From: Chamaelirium japonicum
Lineage: Eukaryota; Streptophyta; Magnoliopsida; Liliales; Melanthiaceae
DNA: 64,000 bases
Direction: 5' to 3'
Assembly: GCA_947650365.1 (NCBI GenBank)
Contig: OX393555.1
Coordinates: forward strand, 15,464,251-15,528,250
Numbering within the stretch: position 1 is the first letter of the stretch; every line of letters starts with the position of its first letter. Made by a program: the position numbers and the translations under genes. The notes beneath the pieces were generated by a model. The model had not been told where the DNA came from, made no database searches, and worked only from the letters and a program-made list of their open reading frames with translations. This document shows, in pieces, positions 1 to 10,626 of this stretch.

Positions 1-1087
1 TAAATATGTTTGAAAGCCTAATTCAACCAGAAGCTGGACTCCTAAAATAGATTTACAATGAATTTGAAGTGCGAAAGGACAGACTCTAGACTAATCCAAA
101 GATAATGGGCCGGTTTCCCTTGGGAGTCTTTTGATCACTGACAGTCCCCTATCCTTGGCTTTTTTTTCTCTTGCTGAAACCATCTACGCCACTATGATTA
201 TGATGGGCAGTCATATTACAACTACAATTACCCTTCATACTAGTATCCTAATCCTGAGTTGTTTGTTCCGGTACCAATCCATGCCCTAGTAGTTCTTAGT
301 GTTGATTATGAAAGTCTCGACTGCTTCATGAGGCAATATCAGAGTGTTACTACCAGTACGTGAAATGAACCTAGTATTGCCAATATATTTACAAACAAGC
401 CAGATCATAGCGATACATAATGCTGACGTCTATTATCTCCCACGACATTTCATGTAGGGTTAACTAGAACTACTTATTTTTATTTGCTTTATTTGTTGGT
501 TATGCGATACCATTCATAAATGATTTGAATGCATCATATATTAGTTTACTTGAATTAGACTTGTGGTTCTTTATTATATTTCTTACTCTGTACTTGATTT
601 TGTGTTTTTTCATTTATTATTGTTTATTACATGAATGTATTGTTGCTTAATGTTAGTCTAGGTGTTGGATAATTTCAAATATGCTGGTTAAAATATCTAG
701 GGCATGTTCATCAGCAATCAGAACATGTTTCAATTGGATCGACGATGTTAGATATATGGGACTATAGGAGCATCAAAAGTTATGTGTGATAGCTCAAAAC
801 ATGACTTCATACCAGCTTAAAAGCATTTAAAAATAGCCTAAATATCAAAGAGTTTGAAAATTCTGATGTATCTTGGCATGCTACTTGCATGTCGGCTGGT
901 ATTTGTCTTTCTTTCCACGCTAGTATATACCTATGTCAGCATGATCCTGTATGGTACACATACCATACAGGAGCCTGACCAATACAGGCATGATACTAGT
1001 ACTTCAATCCTTGTGTATGTATATATGTGCACATGTGTAATCTTGGTTTGTTTGTCGGTCACTTTTGCTAGTCTAAATGTTTTGTTT
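1..1087. other. Intron or upstream part of the methyltransferase gene, no gene recognised
   Basis: AT-rich DNA left of the first recognised exon. I looked for the exon that should precede 2065, the substrate-binding region upstream of the AdoMet motif, and did not find it here. Short open frames, for example 854-1120, resemble nothing and have no splice context. The likeliest reading is one more long intron whose 5' exon is outside the window. Confidence 0.4.
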
Positions 1088-1103
1088 GACTGTGATTGTT
1101 TTT

Positions 1104-1872
1104 TTTTTTTTGAAAGGTAAATAAATAAATAAAACCTGCCAAACCAAAATTACAAAAGAAGGGAGGAGAACCCATATTTAGTCAGTCAACATGGCCACTA
1201 CCAATGAGTTCTACTTCCTAAAGAGCTACTTAGTCTATCACTAGCCAAAAACAGAGGCAAAGAAAGAACCGCTAACCAAATTAGGTAGCCTAGGAAGAAG
1301 GTACCTCCACATCTTCAAAAAAACAGAAGAGTGAAAGCCAACCTGGTCTTGAAACGCTTAAGAGCCAAAGGCCGCTAGCAGAAGATCCCACCACTAGCTG
1401 ATAGGATGAGGAACTAGAAGGGCTTGGGCTCTCCGCCATCTCCCAATAGCTAGGGGTCTAGGAAGACTTCCACTCCTCCCAAACGAAGAAGAATGAATGT
1501 TAGCCCGAACAAGAAGCACGCTAGAGCCAAAATTCACCATCAGAAGGGCCCAACAAATCTGAAGGTGAGGAACTAGAAGGGCGTGGGCCCTCCGCCATCT
1601 ACAAACATGAACCAAAAGGTCTGAACCAAAAAGCCTATGCCAAAAAGATCTGCTCTCAAATCTGAACCAAAAAGTCTCAACACCAAAAACCAACAATACC
1701 AACTACCCTCTCTAGAGCAAGAACAATCAACCAAAAAACAAGGGACCAATAGCCCAACTATTCGAACCAGCTGCTGCAAACTCCATTGAAACCTACAACA
1801 GAGAATGGAAAGCACTCCAAACCGCTGCTGCAAATCACTGCAGCCAAGATTAGCCATTCAGCATTGGCCAAC
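1104..1872 (-). mobile_element. Retroposon with poly(A) tail and 16-bp target duplication
   Basis: The sequence GACTGTGATTGTTTTT occurs at about 1088-1103 and again at 1873-1888. The left copy runs into a T tract (to 1111), which is the poly(A) tail of an element read on the minus strand. The roughly 770-bp body contains two related segments (near 1395-1445 and 1565-1610, both reading CTAGAAGGGC...CTCCGCCATCT). It has no long reading frame; short overlapping minus frames at 1394-1857 are not convincing. This is target-primed (LINE-machinery) integration of a short or 5'-truncated retroposon; the family was not recognised. Confidence 0.65.
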
Positions 1873-2064
1873 GACTGTGATTGTTTTTCCTGTGGTTCTA
1901 ATTCCTCTTTCCCCTTAATGCTTACATCTGCATTATATATTTATGTTAATCTGGTGAACACCGTCCAATATAAATCATTAGTGTATCTTTTCTAATTTTT
2001 TCTTGACTTATCTTTGTTTCCTCATATTTATGGGGTTCTTATTCATCTCTCCCCCTATTCTCAG

Positions 2065-2125
2065 AGTGTTATACAGGCTGGATTGCTAAAAGATGGTATA
2101 TGTTCAGTTCAGGATGAGAGTTCAG
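2065..2125 (+). CDS. Methyltransferase exon A (first exon in window)
   Basis: The exon follows the acceptor TCTCAG at 2059-2064 and ends before GTCATT. It reads SVIQAGLLKDGICSVQDESS and donates the first base of the next Gly codon. This is the conserved segment just upstream of the AdoMet-binding loop in RsmB/NOP2 proteins. The incoming phase is 0, so the preceding exon (outside the window) must end on a codon boundary. Confidence 0.85.
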
Positions 2126-2448
2126 GTCATTGCTTTACCTTAACATCAGTCAACGACTCTACACATCTTGTTAAATTTTTTATGAGATTGATTTATTTAT
2201 TGGAAAAGTTGGGTGCATTGCAACATCATATCCATAACCAAGAATGGCCACATAGACTATCAAAAACCTTCTAAAATTCTTCCTAGCTATTTTCTTTTGG
2301 ATTATCTTGTGTTGTTTTCTTCACACATCCACTCAAATCCATAGATCTTCACCGTGCATGCTCATGCGATCTCATATAATTGACTTTTATATTTCCATAA
2401 TACTAACTTTGTATCCTTGGTTCGAGATTTTGGGTTCTGACTTGGTGA

Positions 2449-2735
2449 AAAAGAAACCAATTCGGCTGGTTCGGTTCAACCGGTTTGGCATTTTGGCCAA
2501 AAACATTAAAAATAAGAAATTTGGGTCTGTTTTAACTGTTTGGGTCTGATTTGTCTGATTCGGGCCTAATTCAAGTATTCAGATTCAGTCAATCCTGTCC
2601 GAATTTGGCTTAACCAGGCCCGATTCAACCAAACCGGATCTGAATCGGGACATTTTTTGGTTGGGGGGTGTTTTGGTTCATATTGGCCAAAAAATCAAAC
2701 CGATTCGACAATTTGGGTTTGGTAGAACCCTCAAA
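2449..2735. repeat. Possible hAT-like repeat rich in CCGATTCGG/CGGTTT motifs
   Basis: This short block is dense in diverged copies of an inverted motif: GGTTCGGTTCAACCGGTTTGG on the left and AAACCGATTCGAC on the right. It is organised like the clearer hAT-like elements elsewhere in the window, but I could not fix its ends or a target duplication, so its limits are approximate. Confidence 0.3.
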
Positions 2736-3080
2736 CTATGGGATTTTGACTACAGATCCACCTTGACATTCTCATCTATGCAGTTCTAATTCTCATATTA
2801 TGTAAACATTGTTACCCATAGAACAAAATGTAAGAATGAAAGTTTGGTATTTTTCTTATGACTGAGAAAATATTTCTTTTAGCATTGGAGTATAATCTTT
2901 AGCCCATGCTTTTAGGGTGACCCCCAACTGGTGTACGTTAGGAGCCATGGCGTAATTACGACAAAGTTGACGTCAGATGTACAACCTATTGGATGATCGC
3001 TGCTCAATCCTTTGTAGAGTCTTCTTAATCTAGAGTTGTGCTTCATACCCGACCCCATTTGATGGGGTGAGACTTGGTGG

Positions 3081-3549
3081 TAGGGGTGGCAATGGGTCTT
3101 GTCGAGTCGTGTCTAGTTTCGAGTCGTGTCCAAACCCTCTAGACCCGGACCCGACCCGTTTAACTAATCGTATCTAGACCCTAAACCCATACCCGACCCG
3201 TTTATAAACGGGTAGACGCGATAAGACCCGTTTACCACAAGGGTCTATTCTGCCGACCCGACCTGACCCGATTCGACTCGACCCGACCTGACCAGATAAG
3301 ACCCAATGGTACTACTATCCTATATACTACAATATCGGATTGCGGATAGACCCGACCCGACACGACCCGTTGAATTTTAAACGAGTCTTCTCGGGTCTAC
3401 CGTATCTAGACCCTAAACCCGGACCCGACCCATTTATTAAACGGGTTAGTCGTGTCGATCTGTCTATGACCCGAACCCATTTAACCCAAACCCAGACTCG
3501 CTAATTTCGTGTCGGGTCTACCGTGTCGGGTCCAAAATTGCTATCCCTA
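3081..3549. mobile_element. Non-autonomous hAT-like element, 8-bp duplication CTTGGTGG
   Basis: The 469-bp element starts TAGGGGTGGCAATGGGTC, and its reverse-complemented end reads TAGGGATAGCAAT. The 8-bp direct repeat CTTGGTGG lies at 3073-3080 and 3550-3557. Terminal inverted repeats starting TAGGG plus 8-bp duplications are typical of hAT transposons. The interior is made of repeated GACCCG/CGGGTC motifs in both orientations, which fits subterminal transposase-binding repeats. There is no reading frame, so it depends on a transposase from elsewhere. Confidence 0.85.
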
Positions 3550-3557
3550 CTTGGTGG

Positions 3558-4849
3558 TGGTGGTTGTTTATTAAACTTAGTTTTTTGGTGTCGCTGACTC
3601 GCTATAAATTAGTTACATTCCAATTTATGCTTAATCATATAAGGAATGAACTAGTGACGAGGCCATGATTCCTCATGTTTTAGGACTGGTATGAGAGAAG
3701 AGTTCATGTTGGATCTGAAACAATATCTTATTCTACCAATGATGCAAGATTTGTTGTAATATTCCTTCACATGGCGATTGCTTCCTTATCGGTATATTTG
3801 GCTGCTAGGGCAAAAGCTTGGAAAACCTGTGTTCCGTGGAAAGTGGCTTTTCCTGTTATTTGGTTTGCAGGAAATAACAAAATCTGGAAAATTGTCTTTC
3901 AAATGGGTTGGAAAATGTGATTTTCGTTTTATAAAATATATTACCGAAAGACTTGAATTTAACAGACTAGGGAGAGCTGCCACTGAACTTTTTCACGCAA
4001 ACCAAACAGTTGGAAAACAATAACTTTACTTTTTCCATGGAATTTGTTTTTCTTTTTCCTTCACAAATTCACTGTGTAACCAAACAGACCCCGTAGTCTT
4101 AGTTACTTTCCATATTACAGTTTTAAAGGGGGTCTAACATAAGATAACAATCTGCTAAAGTTGTTCTGGAAGCTTATTCTTTAAGAGGCTGTGGTCACCA
4201 ATATTGCCAATAGTAAAACATATGGTACCTTCTACTGAACCCAACATCTCTGACTTAAGACACTACTTCTCTTCTAAATTGATAAAACTGTGTGGCACTC
4301 TTTTGTTTTCCAGTAGAACTATTGGATCCCATGTGCCATTGCGATCTTTTCGTTGAAGGGAGTATATTACTTATTTTCTGAGACATAAGCTATGACTCTT
4401 TAATATCAGTCACATTTACATCATGTTAGGTTAGGGATCTCGTTTCGCTTAATATGCTTATGTTACCTTTGTTTAATGAGAGGCTTAGCTACAATATCAA
4501 TAGGACTCCTTTTAAAGGCTTCGATTAGGTGAAATAAATCTTTCATAGAATTACATGAAGAGATTTTCCAGTCAACTGGAATTTATTAGTCCATCCTAAG
4601 AATATATATGGTAATATTTTCATCGAAAGATCTTTCTCTCAAGAATTTCTTGTCAACACCACGGTTATCCTTAGTGGTGGAACTCCATGGAAGACTTGAA
4701 TTTAGAAAGTGAGATACTGATTTTAAATAAAGAGCTCGGATGAGACAAATCAAGTACACACTTGATCATGCATTCATGTGTTAAAATTCATCAACAATTG
4801 TTTTCCATACTAATATCAATTTTTCCGAGAAAAGAGTTTTGTATTAATA
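3558..4849. other. Intron sequence without recognised genes
   Basis: AT-rich intron. The stretch 3805-4095 (from GGGCAAAAGCTTGGAAAACC to GTAACCAAACAGACCCC) has the look of an old MITE, but I could not pair its ends. The open frames at 3778-4023 show no protein-like features. Confidence 0.4.
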
Positions 4850-6660
4850 GAAGGTGTCGGGGGAAATTTTTGTTGGCTCAGGTGTTCGACTTACAAGGCA
4901 AGGAAAATGTGAGAACGGCTGGCTCCGTGAGGAGCTCAGATCCTCTGACGCTCAAGTCAGTGAAGGTTCGAATAAGGGAGAGCTGTCGTAGTCGGAGATT
5001 ATCAGGGTTTCTGAGTTTCGAACCTGTACTTTGGAGCCGGGGATTGTACCTTTATAGACCTTTTGCAGATCACCATAGTTTGACACGTGGCCGCTCTTTC
5101 CCGTACCTTCTACACCTTCACGTGCCAGCCCACATGGGCCCTTGATGGCCTTTGTCGTTTAACTTGCCAGGCGGTGGTCGAGGGGGACGCACCGGTCTTG
5201 TCCGCACTAGGTGGGCATTCTGAAAGGCTCCCGTCTGGGTTGTTCTAGACCGACTCTGGCCGGCTCATGTGGCTAGCAGTTGTCCATGTAGTTTCACGGG
5301 AGTGGTGACATCTGTCGATTTGGTACCGTCTTACTGTAGACGACCTCTGCGGGCAAGAAGGCGAACTCCTTCGTTATTACATGATCGGGCGAGCTCCTGG
5401 GCGAGCTGTGGATGTTGAGCCCTTTGAGGGGTTCTTTAAACCAGGCTAGGGGCGATCACTTCCACGCGTGAGCCGATCGCGTGTGGTCAGGGCGAGCTGT
5501 AGTTGGGGTTTCGGCAGGCTACTGGCGGCGACCGGGATACTCTTTCCAGCTGGCGAGCTGCGTCGAGAACTTTGACTCGCAGTACCTCATGAATGAGACC
5601 TCGAGGGAGATGCTGCTATGCCAAAGGGACGCAGCGATCCGCTACTACAAGAGGTTTCGGTTGGACGATCTGGCAGGGGGCGACGTACGTCCGGTGTGCT
5701 GAGAGACATCTTGTGATATGTGACCCCTATCAGCAAGAGACGATCTCTCTGCGTGCGAACTGATCGCGTGCGGTTTGATCTCTATTCGAGCTGCCTACGA
5801 GCTGATTGCGTGCGAGCTGTTCCCTTGAGTGAATTGCGTGCGAGCTGACCGCGTGCGAGCTTTTCTCTCTATTCAAGCTGCGTGCGAGCTGACCGCGTGC
5901 GAGTTGTTCCCTATTCAAGCTGCGTGCGAGCTGTTTTCTATTCAAGTTGCGTGCGAGCTGACCGCGTGTGAGCTGTTCTCTATTCAAGCTGCGTGCGAGT
6001 TGACCGCTTGCGAGCTGTTTCCCCATTCTGGTTGTGTGCGAGCTGACAGTGTGCGTGTTGTCCGTGGGCGCCGAGTTCCAAGACTTGTTTTGATCACAAT
6101 GCTGCTTATCCAAAAAGCGGGGTTAGCCTTGAATCTCGAACCCATCTTGGGGGGGGGGGGGGGGGGGGTTCTTAGGACTCCTGAGGTCGTCCAGAGTGTT
6201 CCCTAGGACAAAGACAGTCTTCCTCACTGCTGCCACGTGGATGATGAACTAATAACATTTTCTGGTACCATCATTACCCCCTCCTGAGGGAGTGGCTAGA
6301 CATAGCCCTGCTTGCTCAGGAGTCTAGCGAGGTCGTCTCGGTTTGAGTTGCGGGCAAACAGGCTGGTCTCTGATGGATCTGCGCGCAAGCTGGTCAATTT
6401 ACAGGGGCTGCGTGCGAGCTGACCGCGTGCGAGCTGTTTCTCTACTCCGAGCTATTCCCTGAGGGCGAGGTTGCTACCAAGAGGATCTGTATCTTTCATC
6501 TGTCAAATCTCATTAATGCGACGCCAGATCGGGACCCGAGGAGCCGAATCTCATCATGAGGCCTCATAGGATCTCGTACGACGCCGAGACACGCGTCGCT
6601 TATCGATCGATCAGAGACCCGACAGAGGGGACACTGCTGGCACCGTCTCAGTTCTCACGC
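4850..6660 (+). mobile_element. Probable Gypsy-type LTR fragment with tandem GTGCGAGCTG repeats
   Basis: This GC-rich block differs sharply from its AT-rich surroundings. Near 5050 it carries a TATA-like ACCTTTATAGACC. Near 6626-6650, GGGACACTGCTGGCACCGTC resembles the junction between a Gypsy LTR end (ACA) and a tRNA primer-binding site. From 5750 to 6060, and again at 6405-6440, it contains tandem copies of GTGCGAGCTGACCGC and the spacer TCTATTCAAGCT. The left end and a target duplication could not be fixed. It could be a solo LTR or a 5' LTR with a short internal stub. Confidence 0.4.
5755..6060 (+). repeat. Tandem repeat, unit about 40 bp, CGTGCGAGCTGACCG
   Basis: Seven or more imperfect copies alternate GCGTGCGAGCTG with a pyrimidine-rich TGTTCTCTATTCAAG spacer. 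The copies differ by point changes and small length changes. Open frames on both strands through the array (for example 5730-6113 minus) follow from the periodicity and are not genes. Confidence 0.8.
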
Positions 6661-7031
6661 ATGCGTGAGGACATGTGGCGTGTTTTGATATGGGCATAAT
6701 GACATCTCAAAAGTCCCGAGAGATAGGTGTTCATGTTATGGTAGTGCGCCTGCATGCTAAGTCTCAAGGAAGTCATATTCTGGACATTTGGTTAAATTAG
6801 ATTTTTATTGGAAGGCTGGGTGAAGAAGACTGACATTAACTTTGGTAAAGGTTGTCGAAAACTTACCAAATGGTGTTTTGTTAAGGTTAGAGGATCGGAC
6901 TGTGATAGAGTTTATAAAAAGCAAAATGTGTAAGAGGAGCAGAGTGAGCTAGAAAGGCGTGACTTATATGAAAGGTATATGGATGAAGACCCTATCAAAC
7001 ATTTATAACCTACACTGGAGCTTGTTAGGGA
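6661..7031. other. Intron sequence, nothing recognised
   Basis: Moderately AT-rich DNA between the LTR-like block and the LINE. I see no gene, structural RNA or repeat that I can support. Confidence 0.4.
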
Positions 7032-8440
7032 TGGATTTTTTTTTTTTTGAGAAATTCCTCTCCGAGGAGGAGAGGATGGGGTTAAGCCGTACCCCAAGCT
7101 ATATTATTAAAATAGGAAATAGCAAGTTACAGATTACATAGAAAAGGGATCATATCTCCTGACTGCTTAGGGGAGAGGGATGTGGACCAGGAAACAATCA
7201 TCCTATTAAATTTCTCCCAGACCTCCGGAATTTGAAGCTCAACTCTGGAGAAGACTCGAGCATTCCTCTCTCTCCAAATGCTCCAACATAGGCCAATAAC
7301 TAGAAGATCCCAAGTCGATCTGAGCTTGCTGTTGATTCTCTTAGCCCGCCAAACAGTCCAAAAAGAGCGCATAGATCCCGGATGGCCCTTAATGTGAAAT
7401 CTGTGCTTAAGCATCCTCCACAGCTTACGGGAATAGGCGCAACGGAGAAACAGATGGTCAACATCCTCCCTATGAGCTAGGCAGAGCGGGCAGGAAGAGT
7501 CTGGGACGTTAGGATTATTCCGAAGGCGGAGATTAACTCTGGTGAGAATCCTCTCTTTAATAGCCAGCCACATAAAAATCCGAGTCTTGAGAGGAGCTGG
7601 AGATTTCCAAAGGTGCGAGGCAATAGGACAGATTAACCCGCCTGCATTGAAGAATCGGTAGAAAGATCTGACCGAGAAGGCCCCTGAAGCTTCCCACTTC
7701 CATATCGAGGAATCTCTCGCTGGGGTCAGAGCGAAGGAGGACAGGATGCGGTAGAGTTCTGCTAGCTGTTCCTGCTGCGCGGGTTCAAGGTTTCGTCTGA
7801 ATTTCACCGACCAAGAGACTTCTCTTTGCGAAGTGGAAACCTGCGAACGGACTGACGCATTCTGATCCCAAGCTATATCAAAAAGATCCGCGAAGAGAGA
7901 GGCGAGCGAGATATCCCCGACCCATTGATCTAGCCAGAATTTGATGTTCCTCCCGTCCCCTAGAACCAGCTTAGTGCCGCAACGGAAGGCCGTTCCAACT
8001 CGGCAGATACCTTTCCAGAACGAAGAGATCTTTCCCGAACGACGGCTTCTCGCTTGGAGAGGGGAAAACCGCCTAAAATAGCGATCTCTGATAATGTTGG
8101 ACCAGTGATCGTCTTGATTGTTCTGCAAACGCCACCACCATTTGCCCAACAGCGCTCGGTTGAAGTCTCGCAAGTTAAGAACCCCCAAACCTCCTTGAGA
8201 TTTGGATTTACAGGCGACACCCCACTTGACAAGGTGGTAAGACCCCGAGTTGCCATCAGCTCCTCTCCATAGAAAATGGCTTCTGATACTGTCGATCTTC
8301 CTAATCACCCAAGAAGGAACAAAATAGAACGCCAAGAAATATGAAGGAATGGAGGATAGAACAGCATTAACCAGACAAAGACGACCTCCAAGGGACAGAT
8401 GCCTGCTCTTCCAGTTCGAGAGGCGTAAGTGTAGTGTACT
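7032..8440 (-). mobile_element. 5'-truncated LINE (3' end of ORF2 plus poly(A))
   Basis: The T tract at 7032-7044 is the poly(A) tail of a minus-strand element. Coding similarity to the C-terminal part of plant LINE reverse transcriptase starts near 8430, with a motif of the form LSNWKSRHLSLGGRLCLVN, and runs to 7127. No 5' part of ORF2 (endonuclease, catalytic RT) is present, so the copy was truncated during target-primed reverse transcription. I could not find a convincing target duplication. Confidence 0.85.
7127..8440 (-). pseudogene. LINE ORF2 C-terminal fragment (post-RT region, zf-RVT)
   Basis: A 402-codon frame (8335-7127), continued upstream in another frame to about 8430, encodes the RT thumb/connection region followed by a zinc-binding domain. 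Visible motifs include YHLVKWGVACKSKSQGGLGV and the zf-RVT cysteines and histidine in CPLCLAHREDVDHLFLRC. The catalytic YADD-type core and the endonuclease are missing, so it cannot act alone. The Met at 8335 is internal to the parent protein, not a start. A frame break near 8330-8340 separates the upstream LSLGGRL part. Confidence 0.85.
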
Positions 8441-8799
8441 TAAAGATTTCTGGGTGAGGGCTTGATGTGTCTATTGGGTGAACATGTGGACAAGAGAGGA
8501 GGGAAGAGAAAAAAAAAGAGAAGGCAAAAATAGATGAGAAAATGAGAGAAGAGAGAAAAATCATCCTCTTTAGAATGATCATTCGGTTGCTGAAGCTTTG
8601 GTTGTGTTCTCCTATCTTGGAAAATCCGTTAATGGTTTTTTAGGTGTAGTTCAACCATGGTTTAAGGGTTCGTCCGAACTTGAACCAGTTCGCTCGAAGC
8701 CGTTCAGGTTTTGGCTGTTTCGAACCCCCCAACCCGCATTATCTTCCTAGATTGGTTTAGTTCAGATTTGGTTCATATCATAGGTCTATTAGTTTGAAT

Positions 8800-8800
<1 letters not shown>
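8441..8800. other. Intron sequence, nothing firmly recognised
   Basis: AT-rich and purine-rich DNA. The stretch 8640-8760 has GGTTCGAA/TTCGAACC-type motifs that could be a relic of another hAT-like repeat, but its ends cannot be defined. Confidence 0.35.

Positions 8801-8892
<92 letters not shown>
8801..8892. repeat. (AC)n(AT)n compound microsatellite
   Basis: About 40 bp of AC repeats followed by about 50 bp of AT repeats, directly abutting the first foldback element. Confidence 0.95.
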
Positions 8893-8895
<3 letters not shown>

Positions 8896-8920
8896 GGCTG
8901 TTACAGTGAGCTGTGAGCTG

Positions 8921-8951
<31 letters not shown>

Positions 8952-9303
8952 AAGTGAGCTGCCGGTATTTTGACCCCCCAAGAAGTTATGGAATTTGATG
9001 AAATTTGGTGAGGTTGTTGCCTAGCATAAGATGATCATCCTTACCAATTTTCATCAAATTCCAAAACTTCTTGGGGGGTCAAATGATCAAAGAAATTTCT
9101 GCAGATTTTAACGGTGACTGAGGACGACAGAAATTGCTTCGACCATTTGACCCCACTAGAAGTTTTGGAATTTGATGAAAATTGGTGAGGATGATCATCT
9201 TATCCTAGGCAACAACCTCACCAAATTTCATCAAATTCCATAACTTCTTGGGGGGTCAATACCCGTAGCTCACTTTCCCGGGCGGCAGCTCACTGTAACA
9301 ACC

Positions 9304-9306
<3 letters not shown>
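8893..9306. mobile_element. Foldback element FB1
   Basis: The outer ends are inverted repeats: GAGGGCTGTTACAGTGAGCTG on the left, and GAGGGTTGTTACAGTGAGCTG as the complement of the right. The two halves pair over most of their length, with blocks such as GACCCCCCAAGAAGTT and TGATGAAAATTGGTGAGGATG. A 28-nt G run (about 8923-8950) interrupts the left arm. There is no reading frame. The element sits between (AT)n and (CT)n(AT)n tracts. Confidence 0.85.

Positions 9307-9393
<87 letters not shown>
9303..9393. repeat. (CT)n(AT)n compound microsatellite
   Basis: About 18 bp of CT repeats followed by about 70 bp of AT repeats between FB1 and FB2. Confidence 0.95.
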
Positions 9394-9395
<2 letters not shown>

Positions 9396-9786
9396 GTCAG
9401 GATGACCCAGCAAAATTTGACCCATTAATAACCCAGCACCCTTTGAGGCACTTAGAGGTTATAGAATGGGCTGATTTTTTGTAGGGATGTTGTCTATGGT
9501 ATGTTGATCATCCTCACAAAAAATCACCCCATTCTAAAACCTCTAGGTGCATCAAATGCGCACTTCAAATCAACGGTTTTTCACTGTCAATTTTAACCGT
9601 TGATTTGAAGAGCACCCTTTGATGCACCTAGAGGTTTTAGAATGGGGTGATTTTTTGTGAGGATGATCAACATACCATAGACAACATCCCTACAAAAAAT
9701 CAGCCCATTCTATAACCTCTAAGTGCCTCAAACGGTGCTGGGTTATTAATGGGTCAAAATTTTGCTGGGTCATCCGATCCCGACCC
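9394..9786. mobile_element. Foldback element FB2
   Basis: The arms are nearly perfect inverted repeats of about 190 bp, from GGATGACCCAGCAAAATTT on the left to its complement on the right, meeting near 9590 around AACGGTTTTTCACTGTCAA. It has the internal block TGATCATCCTCACAAAAAAT that also occurs in FB1, FB3 and FB6. It is non-coding and flanked on both sides by AT repeats. Confidence 0.88.
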
Positions 9787-9800
9787 TATATATATATATA

Positions 9801-10356
9801 GGGGAGCGTAACTTTGTATGCCCATGCATTGAAGGTTTCAATGTATGCTCCTCTATTAACATACATAGAGGTTTCCAAATTTGCTAATTTTTTGTGGAGA
9901 TGATATCTATGTTGAGATGATCATCCTCACAAAAATCAGTAAGTTCTAAAACCTTTGAGCATTTCAAATAAGCTCATCAAATTAATGGTTGAAATGGACG
10001 GCTGATAAAGCTTCTAACATTTTGATAGACCTAGATGTTTCAGAATTTGTTGATTTTTGGTGGATATGCTATCTATAGCAAGATGATCACCCTCACCAAA
10101 AATTAGCAAATTCTGAAATCTCTAGGTGTATCAAAATGATAGAAGTTGTATCATTTGTCCATTTCTACCGTTAGTTTGATGAGCTTATTTGAAATACTTA
10201 GACGTTTCAGAACTTGCTGATTTTTTTGTGAGGATGATCATCTCAACATAGATATCATCTCCACAAAAAATTAGCAAATGTGGAAACCTCTATGTATGTT
10301 AATAGAGGAGCATACATTGAAGCCTTCAATGCATGGGCATACAAAGTCATGCTCTC

Positions 10357-10357
<1 letters not shown>
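9801..10357. mobile_element. Foldback element FB3
   Basis: The left end reads CGTAACTTTGTATGCCCATG and the complement of the right end reads CATGACTTTGTATGCCCATG. Paired arms of about 265 bp meet near 10075. The arms contain two successive copies, in each orientation, of the GATGATCAYCCTCAC core shared with FB1, FB2 and FB6. It is flanked by AT repeats on the left and (CT)n(AT)n on the right. It is non-coding. Confidence 0.85.

Positions 10358-10419
<62 letters not shown>
10357..10419. repeat. (CT)n(AT)n compound microsatellite
   Basis: CT repeats followed by AT repeats between FB3 and FB4. The repeat-only translations in all frames are artefacts. Confidence 0.95.
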
Positions 10420-10421
<2 letters not shown>

Positions 10422-10547
10422 GGGCTGCTTGGTTGCGGTCTGCGGTCCGTGTCCGCAGCCGTCCGATGCACCGGCCGCGTGCATCGGATGCACCGCAGAC
10501 CGCATCGGGCGGCTGCGGACCCGGACCGCACGGACCGCAACCAAGCA

Positions 10548-10550
<3 letters not shown>
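10420..10550. mobile_element. GC-rich foldback element FB4
   Basis: A 131-bp inverted repeat: TGCTTGGTTGCGGTCTGCGG on the left pairs with the complement of the right end (TGCTTGGTTGCGGTCCGTGC). Inside are further self-complementary blocks such as GTCCGCAGCCG and CATCGGATGCAC. It is markedly GC-rich in an AT-rich setting and again lies between dinucleotide repeats. Confidence 0.8.

Positions 10551-10624
<74 letters not shown>
10551..10624. repeat. (CT)n(AT)n compound microsatellite
   Basis: CT repeats followed by about 54 bp of AT repeats between FB4 and FB5. Confidence 0.95.

Positions 10625-10626
<2 letters not shown>

Noticed and set aside
854-1120. 88-codon plus frame
   Set aside because: AT-rich chance frame ending in the poly(T) of a retroposon.
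1-2064. An upstream methyltransferase exon within the first 2 kb
   Set aside because: No segment translates to the expected substrate-binding region with proper splice sites.
7032-8600. Exact target duplication for the LINE
   Set aside because: GAGCTTGTTAGGGATGG on the left and GAGGGCTTGATG on the right were considered but match too poorly.
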